DNA of 64,000 bases from Manis javanica (lineage: Eukaryota; Chordata; Mammalia; Pholidota; Manidae), in the NCBI RefSeq assembly GCF_040802235.1, contig NC_133164.1:89520302-89584301 (forward strand), read 5' to 3'. The position numbers and the translations under genes are program-made. The stretch's first letter is position 1; each line of letters begins with the position of its first letter. Positions 37,105 to 49,764 of this stretch are shown here, piece after piece. The notes beneath the pieces are model-generated. The model was given only the letters and a program-made list of their open reading frames with translations, made no database searches and was not told the origin of the DNA.

Positions 37105-37203
37105 TTTGGTCCTACACTCAGTGGATGCTCCAAATTCAAAGAGAAATCTCACGATGTCATTATGTCCTTGTTGGGCAGCAAAGAACAGGGCAGTTGTACC
37201 TGA
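37105..37203 (-). CDS. ANKRD29: ANKRD29 exon 4 (ankyrin repeat)
   Basis: This exon has 99 nt, 33 codons, beginning SGTTALFFAAQQGHNDIVR and ending GASTECRTK. The acceptor AG is at 37204-37205 and the donor GTAAGA begins at 37104. It is one complete ankyrin module: TTALFFAAQQGH, then the second helix IVRFLFEFGAS. Human ANKRD29 has phenylalanine, as I recall, where this copy reads cysteine (ECRTK), a plausible species difference. Confidence 0.96.
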
Positions 37204-37404
37204 CTGGGAAAGAGAAAGGCTGGTTTTAAGAGACATTTGGTTACATTTCAGCTGATTTATCCATTTATAAACAAAATGAAACAGAACAGTACCTTTATAC
37301 ATAAGCCTCCTAACCTAGGAAGGGGCTACATTAAGCTGATTTTGTTCCTTGTTCAGAGAAGCAACAAGATGAAAGGAAAACTTTATTCTTGGTGTAAAGA
37401 GATG

Positions 37405-37812
37405 AATGGTAGATCCCTAAAAGATATGTCCCTGTCCTAATTCCCAGAACTTGTGACTATTACCTTATGTGGTGAAATATATTAAGGATTTACAGAGGAG
37501 GCGCTTATCCTGGCTGGCCCTAAATCCAAGGCCAAGGGTCTTTACAAGGGCAGAGAGACATCTGATACAGAGAAGAGGAAGAGGCAATGTGACCACAGAA
37601 GCATAGGTTAGAGTGGTAGGGTCACGAGTCAAGGAATGCCAACAGCTTCCAGAGGCTGGAAGAGGTAAAGATCAGATTTCCCCTGCAACCTCCAGAGGGA
37701 ATATGGGCTGTGGACACACTTGAATGGTCTAGCGTCCAGAATCATAAAAGTATAAATTTCTGTTGTTTTAAGCCACCTAGTTTGTAGTAATTTGTTACAG
37801 CAGGCACCGAGA
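37405..37812 (+). mobile_element. MLT1-type MaLR LTR
   Basis: It shows the MLT1 order: AAAGATATGTCCCTGTCCTA, CCAAGGGTCTTTACAAGGGC, GACCACAGAAGCATAGGTTA, then TTCTGTTGTTTTAAGCCACC and a terminal TTTGTTACAGCAG. It is degraded and lies in intron 3, antisense to the gene. Confidence 0.8.
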
Positions 37813-38347
37813 ATGTGAATATGCTTGGTGTAGTGTTTGGGAAACACTGGTATTCATTTACACAGGGAAAAATTCTGGTAGAGCTCTGATTACAAACTTA
37901 AGTGGCCTGGAGTAGAAAGCTACCCATGCAAGAAACAACTGAAGTTGTTCACTCAAATGAGCCCAAATACTTCTCAAAATAGGTCATATTAATAAGAAAA
38001 GCTTGATCTCAAATTTCAAGCTGATTAGTGATATTCTGAGACACAATTTTTAGCATCCTCTCTTCCTAGCCATTTTTACAAGCCTACTCAAAGACTGGTA
38101 CCCCAACCATGGTATAATGTAAGCAAAATCACCATTCCACTCTTGTGGGCATATATACTTTCATATAAAGATGCTCTTCTCTGTAGTGCTTTGAACAAAG
38201 ATGAAGCTAACACTACACTTTTCCAGGCACAGTGAAGAGAAAATCTACTTTCCATGGCTTACCTGGAAGTGTTAAAGTGGTCGGTTCTTACCCAGGTGTG
38301 AGAAGCCAGGAAGAGAATGCCTTAAGGATTACTGATCACTCTGAAAC

Positions 38348-38398
38348 TTGTGTGTGCATGTGTACGTGGGTGCGTATGTGTATGCATGTGTGTGTATG
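38348..38398. repeat. imperfect TG-rich microsatellite
   Basis: An interrupted TG/TATG run (TGTGTGCATGTGTACGTGGG and onward). Short and interrupted. Confidence 0.8.
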
Positions 38399-40170
38399 AC
38401 AGGGAACAATGAGGCCCACCACTGTGGCCTTCCACATACTAATGCCTTCCCACACATGACCAGCATCTCAGGCTGTGACCCCAGCCAGACTTCATCCCAG
38501 GAAGGCAAAGGTGATGTGACTATGCCCAGAGCCTTCCTGCCAGCAATGAAGGAGTGATTTTCTCCTTGGTTCCCACATAAATGAGTGGGAGCGTCTTCTC
38601 ATTGCTTTCTTATGCTGGAGGGTGCTGGGTTCCAGAAACCTTAAAATGCAACTAGGTCTGGAGGAAAAAACTTGACTGGAATAAAAAAAAAAATCTCATC
38701 TTAATAGACATTAACTTTTAGAGACTACTACCAAGGGTCATTTCTAGGAATTGTTTTTCATGAAGAGAAAGGATTTGTTTTTCAAAAAATTTTGTTGATG
38801 CATTAATGATAAAAATCACATTTACAGCAGTTTGAGTTAATTTGGGAACATACATATATTATTAACCATTGTGCCCATGGACACAGCAATGTGTAGACAG
38901 TGGAGCTGGCCTTCAATCTGGAAGATGAATCAAGGTCTTCAGTACATATGCTTCACTACTGAAACCCAGGGCTTCCTGATAGCTGCATAAGCAGTTCCTA
39001 AACCTGAGTGTTTTACTGGTTCTCTAGAGCAATGGTCTTTCAGGACCATCAACTTGCAGGTTGTCTTTCAAGCAAGCTCTGTGTGTCTAACTAGCCAAAC
39101 TAAGAACATGATGACAGGCACATTTTCAGGAAACAAATATCCTCACATTGCAAAACAGATTAAGAATGAACCAAGGTAGAAAGAAGTCTGCTATACAAGT
39201 AATTCCACAGCACTGCGAGGCACTTTTAGCTCCCAAATCACATGAGGTGTGGGATGGGGCCTGTTTCGCTTGAGGCTGGCATGGCCTCAGGAAATGCAGG
39301 GGACCAGTGGGAACTTATGTAGCATCATCATTTGGGCCACAAGATTACCTCTAGTTTGGACACACTTAGGTAAGTCCTTAAGGGCCACTGGGTTCAGTAC
39401 ACAATAGCTTTCAACTCCAAGAATGTTAATTGAGCAACTGGAACCAAACAGATAAATACAAAACCATAAAAACTGTACATTGGCTGGAAATCAAACAAGT
39501 GTTTCTCTTCTTTTCTCAATTGTTCTGAAGAGGTCTTTGTGCATGGTCAACTTATCCTTCAGGATAAAGTTTTTTGGGAAGGCAGTTCTGGATCATACTG
39601 TTTTTATTAGAGAAATCTGTCTTTTCTTTAAAGTTATAATAAACAGACTGCAAAGCAGGGAGGAAAAATTAAAAGATTAGGGTAATTTTTAAACTATAAT
39701 TCTACATGGGCCCAAACATTTTCCTCCCAGAAGGAAAACAGCTGCCGAAGTGAAAATGACCTACAACAATGACCCAGTGTTACAGAAATTGCTCAGAAGA
39801 ATCTGTCTGGGGGAAGGCTGATTGAATTTGCTGTAGTCTCTCTGTACTGTAATGCTTCTCTCAATAGACTAGGCTTGCTGATCCAGGGCTATGGAGAACC
39901 AGATGCCAGATTCTCTCCATCAGATGTCACTCTTCCATGGTCCAAGGCCAAGGTGACTCCTGGGGGGAGACAGGGGAAATGGGAGGGTCTTCTAGATGCC
40001 CCATGGAACAGCTGAACCCTTGTACTGGTGAATCTTAATTTGCTCCACTCTGGGTGGCAGTTTAGCCTGGAACAGGGGGTGTACTGCTGTTGAAAGTTTC
40101 GTTGATGAATCGTTCTTTCGGAAACAGCAACTGCAGGGCAGCTCCTTGGCTAAGAGTGGCTCAAGGAGAA

Positions 40171-40322
40171 GCAAGAGCTCCAGCCCAACCTGGTGCCTGC
40201 CCTGGGATGCCCACTGAGGGTCTGAGGCAGTGTGAACTGAGAGTATGCACGAGCTCCAGCCTGGCTTGTGTTCACCCTGGGATGCCCACCTTGGGTCTGA
40301 GTCAGTGTGGACTAAGTGGTCA
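40171..40322. repeat. two-copy tandem repeat, 76-bp unit
   Basis: Two adjacent units start GCAAGAGCTCCAGCC (40171) and GCACGAGCTCCAGCC (40247). Both contain CCCTGGGATGCCCAC and a TCTGAG-CAGTGTG block in the same order. Identity is only moderate, so the duplication is not recent. Confidence 0.85.
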
Positions 40323-41027
40323 GATTCACTCCAGGAACGACCTGTGGATGTGTCTCCATAAAGGTTAATTTATCAAACCTTAGATCTGCTTAGAAGTATA
40401 TGGAACCTCCTCAGACCTGAATCCCAAAATATGTTAAATGTGCGCCAGCCTCCCACTCTCCTTTGCATTGGAGCAGAATGGATTTTCTGGCCAGACCCAA
40501 GTCCAGAGATCACTCTTAAGTGAAATGCAGGACTAGGCTCACATCTTAGTCCAATGTTTACCACATGGCTTTTGCAGGAATGCTTACTTATCACGCAGCC
40601 AGTCAAAGTAGTCCTTTGAAAATATGGTTTGGTGAGGATGAATGAGACAGTGTAGAAAGTGAGCCTCATGCAGAACAGGTTGGTGACCCAATCCTTCTAA
40701 AAATATAATGATCTCTACAAAACCCTATAAATTCTATAGCACCTGATCCCAAGGGAAGAAGGAAGTACTGACTGGGATGAAATGCATGAGGGTTTAAACA
40801 ACAGGGTTAGAGGTTAGATTATCTCAGACTGGAAGGCATGCTGGAGAAGATACATTCAACCCAAGTATAACCAATGGTCTGTTCCTGGGCTATATTTTAG
40901 GCTAGATAAATTTGCAATCCGGGCTTTAATGTCATAGCAAAAAAGTAATTTTACTCATTTTCCTTACCAATTCACTTGACTTTCTGGCAGCTGGGTCATT
41001 CTTACTCAAGTGTAAAAGCCAACCTAC

Positions 41028-41126
41028 CTCTCTCTGGAGATTGATGTCTGCTCCTTGCAGGACTAGTTCCCTCACACAGTCTATGTGACCAGTGTAGGCG
41101 GCCACCATGAGAAGCGTGGTGCCATG
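41028..41126 (-). CDS. ANKRD29: ANKRD29 exon 3 (ankyrin repeat)
   Basis: This exon has exactly 99 nt, 33 codons, beginning HGTTLLMVAAYTGHIDC and ending GADINLQRE. The helix 1 core TTLLMVAAYTGH and the turn GADIN are classic ankyrin features. The acceptor is CCACCCAG (AG at 41127-41128) and the donor is GTAGGT (GT at 41026-41027). It lies only 338 bp from exon 2, the shortest intron in the gene. Confidence 0.96.
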
Positions 41127-41464
41127 CTGGGTGGAGGAGAGACAGGCAACAGTTAGGCCTTGTATGGCAGTGTGAATTCTCCAACTAGCACCTTTTTCCT
41201 CATGGAATGTGCCAGTTCTGACTCCCAGCGAAGGGCCTCTTTCCCTATTGCGGCTGCCTTCTGTGTTATGCATATAACGGTTTCCCCAATGTTTTCAAGT
41301 TCGCCATGGTACATACCTTGGAATTTTTGAAAAGGATAAAGCAAGCAAACACATGAAGAAGTAGATAAGCACTGAAAAGGGAAATGTGTTGATGAGGTGC
41401 TCTCGTGCCAACGGGGGAAATGGCATGCTCTTGGCATGCAAATACCGCACGAATCAATCCGTAC

Positions 41465-41575
41465 ACTGTCCCTGCAGTCCACGTCCACCCGACCACTGTT
41501 CAGCAGCAGCCTGAGTAGAGCCAGGTTTCCTCTCCTTGCTGCCCAGAATGCAGCGTTGGCAAGCGGAGTTTCCTT
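41465..41575 (-). CDS. ANKRD29: ANKRD29 exon 2 (first ankyrin repeat)
   Basis: This exon has 37 codons, running from KETPLANAAFWAARRG to VDVDCRDS. TPLANAAFWAARRGNLALL is the first ankyrin helix pair and matches ANKRD29 closely. The acceptor AG is at 41576-41577 after a pyrimidine-rich run with TGCAG. The donor is GTACGG at 41464-41459. The last exon base is T rather than G, so this is a weak donor by consensus. The next exon begins with CAT GGC ACC, which gives the family-typical DSHGTT across the junction and fixes the boundary. Confidence 0.95.
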
Positions 41576-41869
41576 CTGCAGAGGCAAAATGAAACAGGAT
41601 CTTACACTCGCCTTTAGTTTAACATGATCACTCCTATGCAAATACAAAATCTGCATAGAAAAACTGTGTGCCAAAAAGGCAGAATTCCAAGATGTGCTGT
41701 ATCCCTTGATGGTTGCTCCTCCAGAAATAGATGATTGTCATATACTTGGTTACGGACTGCATCCTGTTTTATACCAGGTACCCAGTCTGAATGTGGTTAT
41801 GAAGGGCAATGTTGTTGATAACACAGCACTATTAATACCCTATTTCCCACCAATGTCCTCACTTTCCTG

Positions 41870-42120
41870 CCTGTGTTTTGTTCACGGTTTCCTTTCTCCT
41901 TGAAATGAATTTTTCCCCATCCCTCAAGGCCAAGTCTCTGCTGAAATGCTATTTCCTCCTTGAAACATTCCCAAATCTCTCTTCACCTCTAAGCAGATTT
42001 CCCAATTCTGACTTCCCAAGTTTACTGTACCTTTCTATGCCCTCAACTTTCTGCCTGATCCCAGCTAACAGAGCAAATGCCTTTCTCTCCCTCCACCTAA
42101 TTTTCTTTTTAAGCTTCAGC
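41870..42120 (+). repeat. L2-like fragment
   Basis: TTTCCTTCTCCTTG-like pyrimidine-rich sequence with TCAAGGCCAAGTCTCTGCTG and TCCTCCTTGAAACATTCCCA follows LINE-2 ORF-end sequence. The boundaries are approximate. Confidence 0.6.
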
Positions 42121-42404
42121 TGGAACTTGCCAGAAATTTCAGTTCAGAACAAGGAACTCGGGGCAAAAAACGCTGTTACGTATCCTGTTCATAAGGATCC
42201 TTCTCTCCACGGTGGCAAAGTTAACACCTGAACCATACTTTTGTTGAGGCAAAGAGCTGGAGAACATCTCCAAAACTCAGAGCAGCAAAGTTGACTGCAG
42301 TACAATTTTCTTTTCTAAAACAAATCGACTTGGATTTGTAAAGAGCAGCCCATAGCAGGGGAGGGGAGGGAGGAGCTCTGAAAACAGACATATCCAGTTT
42401 CAAC

Positions 42405-42560
42405 TTCAGCCCTGGGCAAGTGCCAAGCCCTGGTGGGTCTCCGTTCCTTCCTTAGATGGATCACATCACCTGCCTTGAAGTTTATGGTAAGGATTAAATG
42501 ATGTCAGTTCACTGACTAAGATGGTGCCCAACCCACCATAACTGCTTACAAATGCTAGTT
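42405..42560 (+). repeat. MIR SINE
   Basis: A degraded MIR with CCTGGGCAAGTGCC, GGTAAGGATTAAATGATG and ACAAATGCTAGTTTCC in order. Confidence 0.65.
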
Positions 42561-43624
42561 TCCTTCCCTCTCTCCACATTTCTTTACAAACTTAGAATCA
42601 ACAGGCAAAATTAAATCCAGAGTATTGGTACTAGTAAAGAATGTTGCTGGTCTTGGGGAGTTTTCTAGTATTGAAATTGTTTTACAAAAACACCTTTTTG
42701 GGTGGGCTTAAAACACTTATCTGACCCAAAAGGTCTTTTGTGCAGTATGTCTTTTAAGTATAGTGATAAGGTATTAAATACAACACCAAATTTATCTATG
42801 GCAAGGTAAAAAGAAAACACCAACAATTTTAGCTGGCCCACAGGGTCATCTAAAAAAGCACAGTGATAGCCTGATGGCAGTGTTTGTTGGCATCAGGACT
42901 CATGTCAGAAGCCTTTCAGCAAACACACAACTTTAAGTGTTCTTGTGCATTCTTATATGAGAGCAGAGAAACAATGATAAGCAGATTACAAGCATACTTT
43001 GAATAGTTTCATATCTCAGATAGGAGGAAAAAAGTCACCTCAAATTCCAGATGAATAGTTTACTTTTCTGAAGGTGCAAATTTTGCTGCTATCCCAGGAG
43101 TTTTCCAGCCAAATGGCTATTCATAATTCAATACCTGTGGCGTTTTGCACCCGCTGGGCCTAATGTTATAGTTGTTAGTAACTGCGTGAAGCAATGGCCA
43201 GGTTTGACTTTATAACAAATCATGAAACAATGCCCTTTTAACAAAGAGATTGCACAAGGTCAAAATGATGTTATGGAGGACGAATTAGGGAGAGAATTTA
43301 ATGTGCACCATGTAACAGTTCTACTGGCTTTTCCTAAAACATGAAAGCTTGAAAGTAATAAAATATACATCATTTCTGGTGATTTTGTTGTTTCTCTTTA
43401 ACCCCAAACATTTTTTAAAAACCATCTGGAAACTGCAAAAATCTATTGTTAAAACAAGTTCTCCAACTGGGAGCTCTCCTGCCTTTAGAATGGCCATGGG
43501 GATTCCGCTCCTGTTCAGGCTAGACATCCTGGTCTTCCATAAGCTTCTAGAAACTGAGCTTTGTGAAAATCTGTAAATATTTTATTTTGACCATAAGAGC
43601 TTAATTTACTGGCAAGTGGATGCA

Positions 43625-43790
43625 GGTTAGAGTAGTTGGTTTTGGGGTAAGAGCTGAGTTCAAGTCCTGGCCCTGCTGCTTCCCAGCTCTGTGACCTTGG
43701 GCATGTTACTTAACTGTTCTCTACCCCAGTAGACTGGGAATAACAGTAATAGTTGGAGTACCTCTTATGTCTTGCTAGAGGCTTGAGATA
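43625..43790 (+). repeat. MIR SINE
   Basis: It has clear MIR core sequence: GAGTTCAAGTCCTGGCCCTG, AGCTCTGTGACCTTGGGCAT and GTTACTTAACTGTTCTC. Confidence 0.85.
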
Positions 43791-44050
43791 ACATAGATAA
43801 ACACACTTCAACAGTAGAAACACCAAACATGCTAGCGTTAAGTGGTTTTCACATCTCTTTAACATCCTTGTCCAGGTGACCTCATTTGCTTGGTCACTGG
43901 CACATGCTAGATACAGTGGCACTTGCCAGGGTCTAGGACAAGAGGTATGAGTCAATTTTGATCTCTGCTCCATTGTCTTTATGACCTGGTAGGAAAATAA
44001 GTCATGTCAACAGGCATCAGAAGTTATTATAGATGTTAGAATAGGAATGC

Positions 44051-44088
44051 AGGTACTTGTAGTGAGAGCAGGTACTTGTAGTGAGAGC
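44051..44088. repeat. 19-bp tandem duplication
   Basis: AGGTACTTGTAGTGAGAGC occurs twice back to back, at 44051 and 44070. Confidence 0.95.
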
Positions 44089-44248
44089 AGAGATTGGTTG
44101 CATCAGTCTGAGAAGGGTGGCCATGAACGGCTTCAAAGAGAAGGAATTCCTGAGGAGATTTTTGAGAGATGAGTAGAGGCCTGGGTGACGAGCCTTCCAG
44201 ATGACAGGGTAGTGAGGCAAAGACATGCGGGCTCGCCACAGCATTCTG

Positions 44249-44690
<442 letters not shown>

Positions 44691-45239
44691 GCAGGGGGCC
44701 AGGGCCAGATCCCAGAGGGCTGCTGTGCCCTGCTGCAGTCTGACTTCATGCTGGCAGGCACTGGAGAGTCATGGGAGGGTTTCAAGGTGTGCAGATACTG
44801 TCAGTTTTGCATTTCTGAAAGGTCCCTGTGGCAGCCTCAGGGAGACTGGACTGAAGACTGGAGTCAGACTGAGGTCGGTGTCTAGAGGGCTGGGAAAACT
44901 TCTGCACTGACTGGACAAGAGAAGATGCGGCCGAGCTGTGGCAACAGCAGTGTGATGGGAGGGGGATACGACTGGACACGTTTTCAGGGACTAAACTGAA
45001 TAATTTTGGTCTGTGATTGTGCCGGAGAGGAGCTCGAGCAGTCTGGACTGACCCCAGGTTTCTGGTTTGAGTGCCTGGTTGAAGTGGTGCCATGCCTGAA
45101 AGTCGAAAATACTGTATGGGGCAGGTTTTGGGAAAAAATAATGATTTCCTCTTTGAACATGCTGAGTTTGAAGTGCCTCTGGGCACTTGGTGGAAATGTC
45201 TAGCAAGGAAGTGGGAAGTTCTTTATCACACAGTGGCTG

Positions 45240-45370
45240 ACACATTTATTGGAGGGCAGAATAGTGAGCTAATACTTACAGTGCTTACTCAGTACCACTT
45301 GGTCTATCCTCTGCCTATCCTAGCTTGTTTAATCCTCATCACAGATACGTGAGGTGGGTGCTGTTGAGGT
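45240..45370 (-). repeat. MIR SINE, antisense
   Basis: CAGTGCTTACTCAGTACCAC, TTTAATCCTCATCACAGATA and GTGAGGTGGGTGCTGTTGAG are the inverted MIR order. Confidence 0.75.
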
Positions 45371-45414
45371 ACAGTAGGGACATGGGACAGGCATCATGAT
45401 TAGTTTTTCTGCCT

Positions 45415-45960
45415 ATGATGAAAAATGCTAAGATATGAATAGTATAGTAAGAACAGGAGGGATTCTATCTTAAGGCTAAGATTCTATTTTAAAACCAAGG
45501 AGTTAGGAGGTGAATATTCCTAACACACTTTATGATAATTAGTCAACAACTGACCCTATCTTAAGGCAGGGTAAGCATTCCTAAATGATATGTCCCCACT
45601 ACTTGAGGAGAACCATTCTCTTGGAAAAGAATAGGATCAATAAATTCCTTGTGTTAAGTTTATCTTACAGAGTATCTAGAGGACTGACTACGGATGACAA
45701 CATAATGTCTGTCCCTGGAGACAGACATCATGAGACCCCATGTTAAGCCTCCTTTCCCTGGCCTTTTATGCCATTTCTGAAATCCTTAAAAGACATGAAT
45801 CCTAAGCCTTTAAGCACACCTCCTCACTGAGGTTGCCCACACTCCCCTTTCTTTGAGTGTGTACTTTGCATTAAATAAAGCCTTCTTGCTGCTCAACTTA
45901 TTGTGTCTTGTCTCTGCACTCTTCCAAGCCTCTTGGGAGATTAATGAGACCTATTTTCCC
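45415..45960 (+). mobile_element. LTR-like element (retroviral LTR, class uncertain)
   Basis: Composition and order resemble an LTR: an A-rich U3-like part, a CCCCTTTCTTTGAGTGTGTA segment, an AATAAA signal at 45874-45879 and a downstream TTGTGTCTTGTCTCTGCACT. The exact ends and target duplication could not be found, so the limits are approximate. Confidence 0.5.
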
Positions 45961-47729
45961 AGTGACAAGCATCTTTGTTACTTTGCTATTTCATTCAATT
46001 TTCTAGACTTCGGCACAAGTCTTCTCACTCTGTGTTCTACTTCAGACAAATAGGGAAGTGCTACTGAGATCTGATTTGGGCTTGCCAGTTCCCATCGGCT
46101 GGGTGACCCAGACGTGACAGTATGATTATGCTGTTTAGTAGGCAGACTGAAAATCTCCCTTCTTTGCTTTGGGAAGTTCGCAGCACATAATCCCACTTCA
46201 TCCAGTGCTCTGTGGCTTCCCCAAATCCTGGGGTCGGATGGGCTTAGTCCCCATACTGTGCAGATTCAAGCAGACACTGGACTCTAGGACCCCCTGGCTT
46301 CAGGAGCTGGCAAGGGATGTGCCCTGTGCCAAGCAGGAGTTCCATGGACTTCCCTTTCCACCCTCTGTTCTTCCTTGCTTTCTATAGCCTGCATTACTGC
46401 AGCCATTCACTACCACTCTCGCTTTAATGAATTCCTTCCTTACTTGATCAGATGAAGAACCGTCCCCCATCCAGGTTGAGGTTTCACCTAGTGCACAGGG
46501 AAAGACGTACCCAGCATCAGCATCAGCTGCCCAGCAACACTATTTCCATTGCACTTGGATGAGGTAAGTGAAAATGACAAGGTGGGCTTCAGCCCAGGCA
46601 GGTCGGTGTTTGGGGCTGCCTCTCAGCCATCACTGTTCTGCCTCCTGCGGACTCTCCTGTACACACACAGCGAGGATGACGCAGCGCCGACTCCCACAAC
46701 CTCCTTCTTAGCCTCACTCCAAGCTCCTCTTCTGCTATGATGGGAAGTCCCCTGACCGTCTTTCTCTGTGGGGTCTATACACATCCCATTGCCCGGATAA
46801 CTTCCAAACCTCCTCTGGCGCAATACGCACCTCATCACAAATGCTGTGGACTGAACAGGGGCAAGCCCGTTAGCCTTTAAAGGAGACAATGCCTGTGGAA
46901 ATGCTTTACACAAATCATAAAGCACTTTACCAATCGTGTTATAACTATTTAACCTCTTCCTTAATTTTTCTGATCTCTGCGAGGCCAGTGAGCTTGTTGA
47001 TTGTGATAATGAGAAACAGCAATGCCAACCAAAACTGGGATCTTGTTCTGTATCAGCAGGGTGGTATATCCCAAGTACAAACTTCCACATATGCTCTACT
47101 TTGTTCTTTCCTCCTTGACTGCCAGAATTTTAGCTCCTACACTGCTCATCAGTACACTTTCAGAAATTAAGTACAGGAAGGAAGGGGAGAGGAAACATAG
47201 AAGGGAAAGAAGTTGTCACTTGTACAGATCTGGAATTCTGATTAAAAGCTAAGAGGGGATACAGATTTAAACTCTTAGTGTAAAAAGGGGTTTAGAATAA
47301 AGAAGGGTTTAGAATTGATTTCAATTGTGTACTTACTAATTCAACCAAGAGAACATTAGCTTTACCCAATAATGAATTTCTTTAATGTTAGCAGCCACAT
47401 TATATAAGGATACAGTGAAGGATTGAGAAGCCAGGTTCAGCAGCATGCTTTTGAGATGTCACTGGCTATTCTAATCCACTGTCCCACTTAATGCTAAGTA
47501 TCTGAAAATTTCAGAATGCTTAATGAACATAAAAAAGCTTAAACCTTGTGTTATCAGTATTGTTACACTTGTGTAAATGATAGGAAACTGAAGAGAGAAA
47601 GTCAGTGATTTGCCCTCGGCCTTGTGCCTTAGAGGTAGATCATGCAACACTGGCATCTCCAAACGCAGAACCCAAGGCGATGGTTAAAGTCTGCTTAAAA
47701 CAAGAATGTCCACAATAGGCAAATCTGTA

Positions 47730-47950
47730 GAGATAGAAAGTAGCTTAGCAGTTACCTAAAGCTGGGCAGTTTGGGTATAGAGAGTTATTGTTAATGGGTA
47801 TGTGGTTTCTTTCCAGGGTGATTAAAATATTCTGAAATTGTGCTGATGGTTGCACAACCTTGAGAATATACTAAAAACATCTGAAACCAACACTTTAAGT
47901 GGGGGAATTACATGGTATGTGATCTGTATTTCAATAAAGCTGTTTAAAAA
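47730..47950 (+). repeat. old L1 3' end, sense
   Basis: GGTGATTAAAATATTCTGAA, TGATGGTTGCACAACCTTGA and ATTTCAATAAAGCTG then A's form an ancient L1 3' terminus. Confidence 0.75.
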
Positions 47951-49129
47951 ACATATGGCTTTGTAAATTTATTTTCCTGGGGCTCATTCAAATAAATGAG
48001 CTGATTGGTGAACTGGCATTGGTTATGAGATAATTTATATATTTTCAGAGCAAGGATGAAATAAACCAGTTCCTGTGCTTCTGGCCAAGACATGAGCAGC
48101 TGGTTCTTATTACCAAGATGAAACATGGCATGGAGATGCTTTATCCTCATGGGTAAGACATGCTCAAGAAAGACCCAGGTATTATTATTATTTTACCTAG
48201 CAATGTTTCCTATTATGGGAACCTCACCCACTGTGATAGAGTCTAATCCCCCAATTGTATAGACTTTTGGCAACCTTAGCCTGGAAGAATAAGTCCTGAG
48301 TAGTTGAAATAGCTGTTATAAAAGTCAAAAGCCAATGAACTGAAATCTATTAACTTTATTCCAAAAAAAGGCTCAGACCTACACTTTGAGTTTGCTTTTA
48401 CTTTAAAAATAATTCTAACAAACGTGTCTGTTTTCCCAAACAGAACAAATTAGAAGCTGCCAATTATGAAAGAGGAAGCTTACAGAAGGCAAACTGATAC
48501 CAACAAAAAGTGACTGCTGACAGTGTAATGAAGGAAGAATAGCAGTTAGACACAAAGGGGTCTAGGTGGTTCAGAAGCAAATGGATCTACGTGCAATGAC
48601 TGAGTCATCCTGAAGAGGCTAAATTGTGATTTATAACACTGTCAACTCTCTCACAGATTCTACCAGATTCTACTGTCAACTCTCGAACAGATTTAAACTT
48701 TGGAGGCTTAGGCTTGGGACACTCAGTGACTATGGCCCTATGAGATTTTCAGGGACATATGAAAATGAAAAAGTTTATCCAGGGCTCCAAAATAAAAGTT
48801 AATGAATATTTAATTATATAGCTATAAAATGTCCTATCTTGTCAACTTTATCAATTGCTAAATTTGGTATTCAAAAAATATTGATGACCCATGCAAATAA
48901 ATGTATGGGTCTGATTTTCTTATTACATAAGAATTATTGACTATACATGACAACTGCAGGAATATCATGGACAAATGTAAATGAAATGCAATTCATGGCT
49001 AAGTAATTTAAAAAGCAACAGCATAACAATCCTTCCAGAAATGTACAATAAAACGTCTCTACTATTCTCATGGTCTAGGGATCCATTTTAATGTTTGAAG
49101 TGATGTTAGCTAGGGCTAGCACAAGCATA

Positions 49130-49720
49130 GTCAACTGGTCTGCGACTCTGCCCCTCTCCCCCTCAAGCCTACCTTAGGTGTCTTCTGAAACGCCACTTCA
49201 TGGAACATATTACCCCTTCATCTCTAAGGCAGCACAGAGCACTTCCTTGGTCTTCCTGCTGGGAGCTCCTGAGCACTTTGATCTGGTGGCCACTGGGCCT
49301 TCTCCCACACTACCCACAGGCTGGGGAATGGGGTGAGGCACGCCTTGCTCTGCTTCCAGACACTGCCTTCTGGCCAAGTACATGAATCTCTGCTCCTTCC
49401 CCACTCAGGCTATCCCACCTTCTCATCCTCTGCTTCATCTCGCCTGGTAGTTGCTGCTTTCTGATCATTCTTCTTTATTTACTGAAAATTCTGGCACCTT
49501 CTTTCTATCCACCCCCAATTCTGATCTCATCCTGGCTTCACTTTACAAAAAAACTGATGGTGGTGCTCACCCTCACCTCCTTTCCTCTTTCTCCAGGGGG
49601 AGAGGTCTTCCCCCACCTGCCTAGTTAACCCCTGCAAGTGATGGAGCCCTGCTCGCACTCTGCCTCTCCATCTTCTGATACCTCGACACTCAGGCCCATC
49701 AGCCCTCGGCTCCCGACCTT
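49130..49720 (+). repeat. L2-like fragment
   Basis: The segment (CTTCTGAAACGCCACTTCAT near 49180, then a pyrimidine-rich stretch) resembles LINE-2 coding remnants. This is tentative. Confidence 0.45.
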
Positions 49721-49764
49721 CTCAGCACTCCCTAGCGTCGTTTTTATACTCCCTAGCATCGTTT

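Larger units (their letters stand above)
37204..41027 (-). other. ANKRD29: ANKRD29 intron 3 (3.8 kb)
   Basis: Sequence between exons 3 and 4. It contains an MLT1-type LTR (about 37405-37812), an imperfect TG-rich run (about 38348-38398) and a two-copy 76-bp tandem repeat (40171-40322). I see no recognisable feature in about 38.4-40.0 kb or 40.4-41.0 kb. Intron 2, 338 bp at 41127-41464, appears featureless. Confidence 0.8.
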
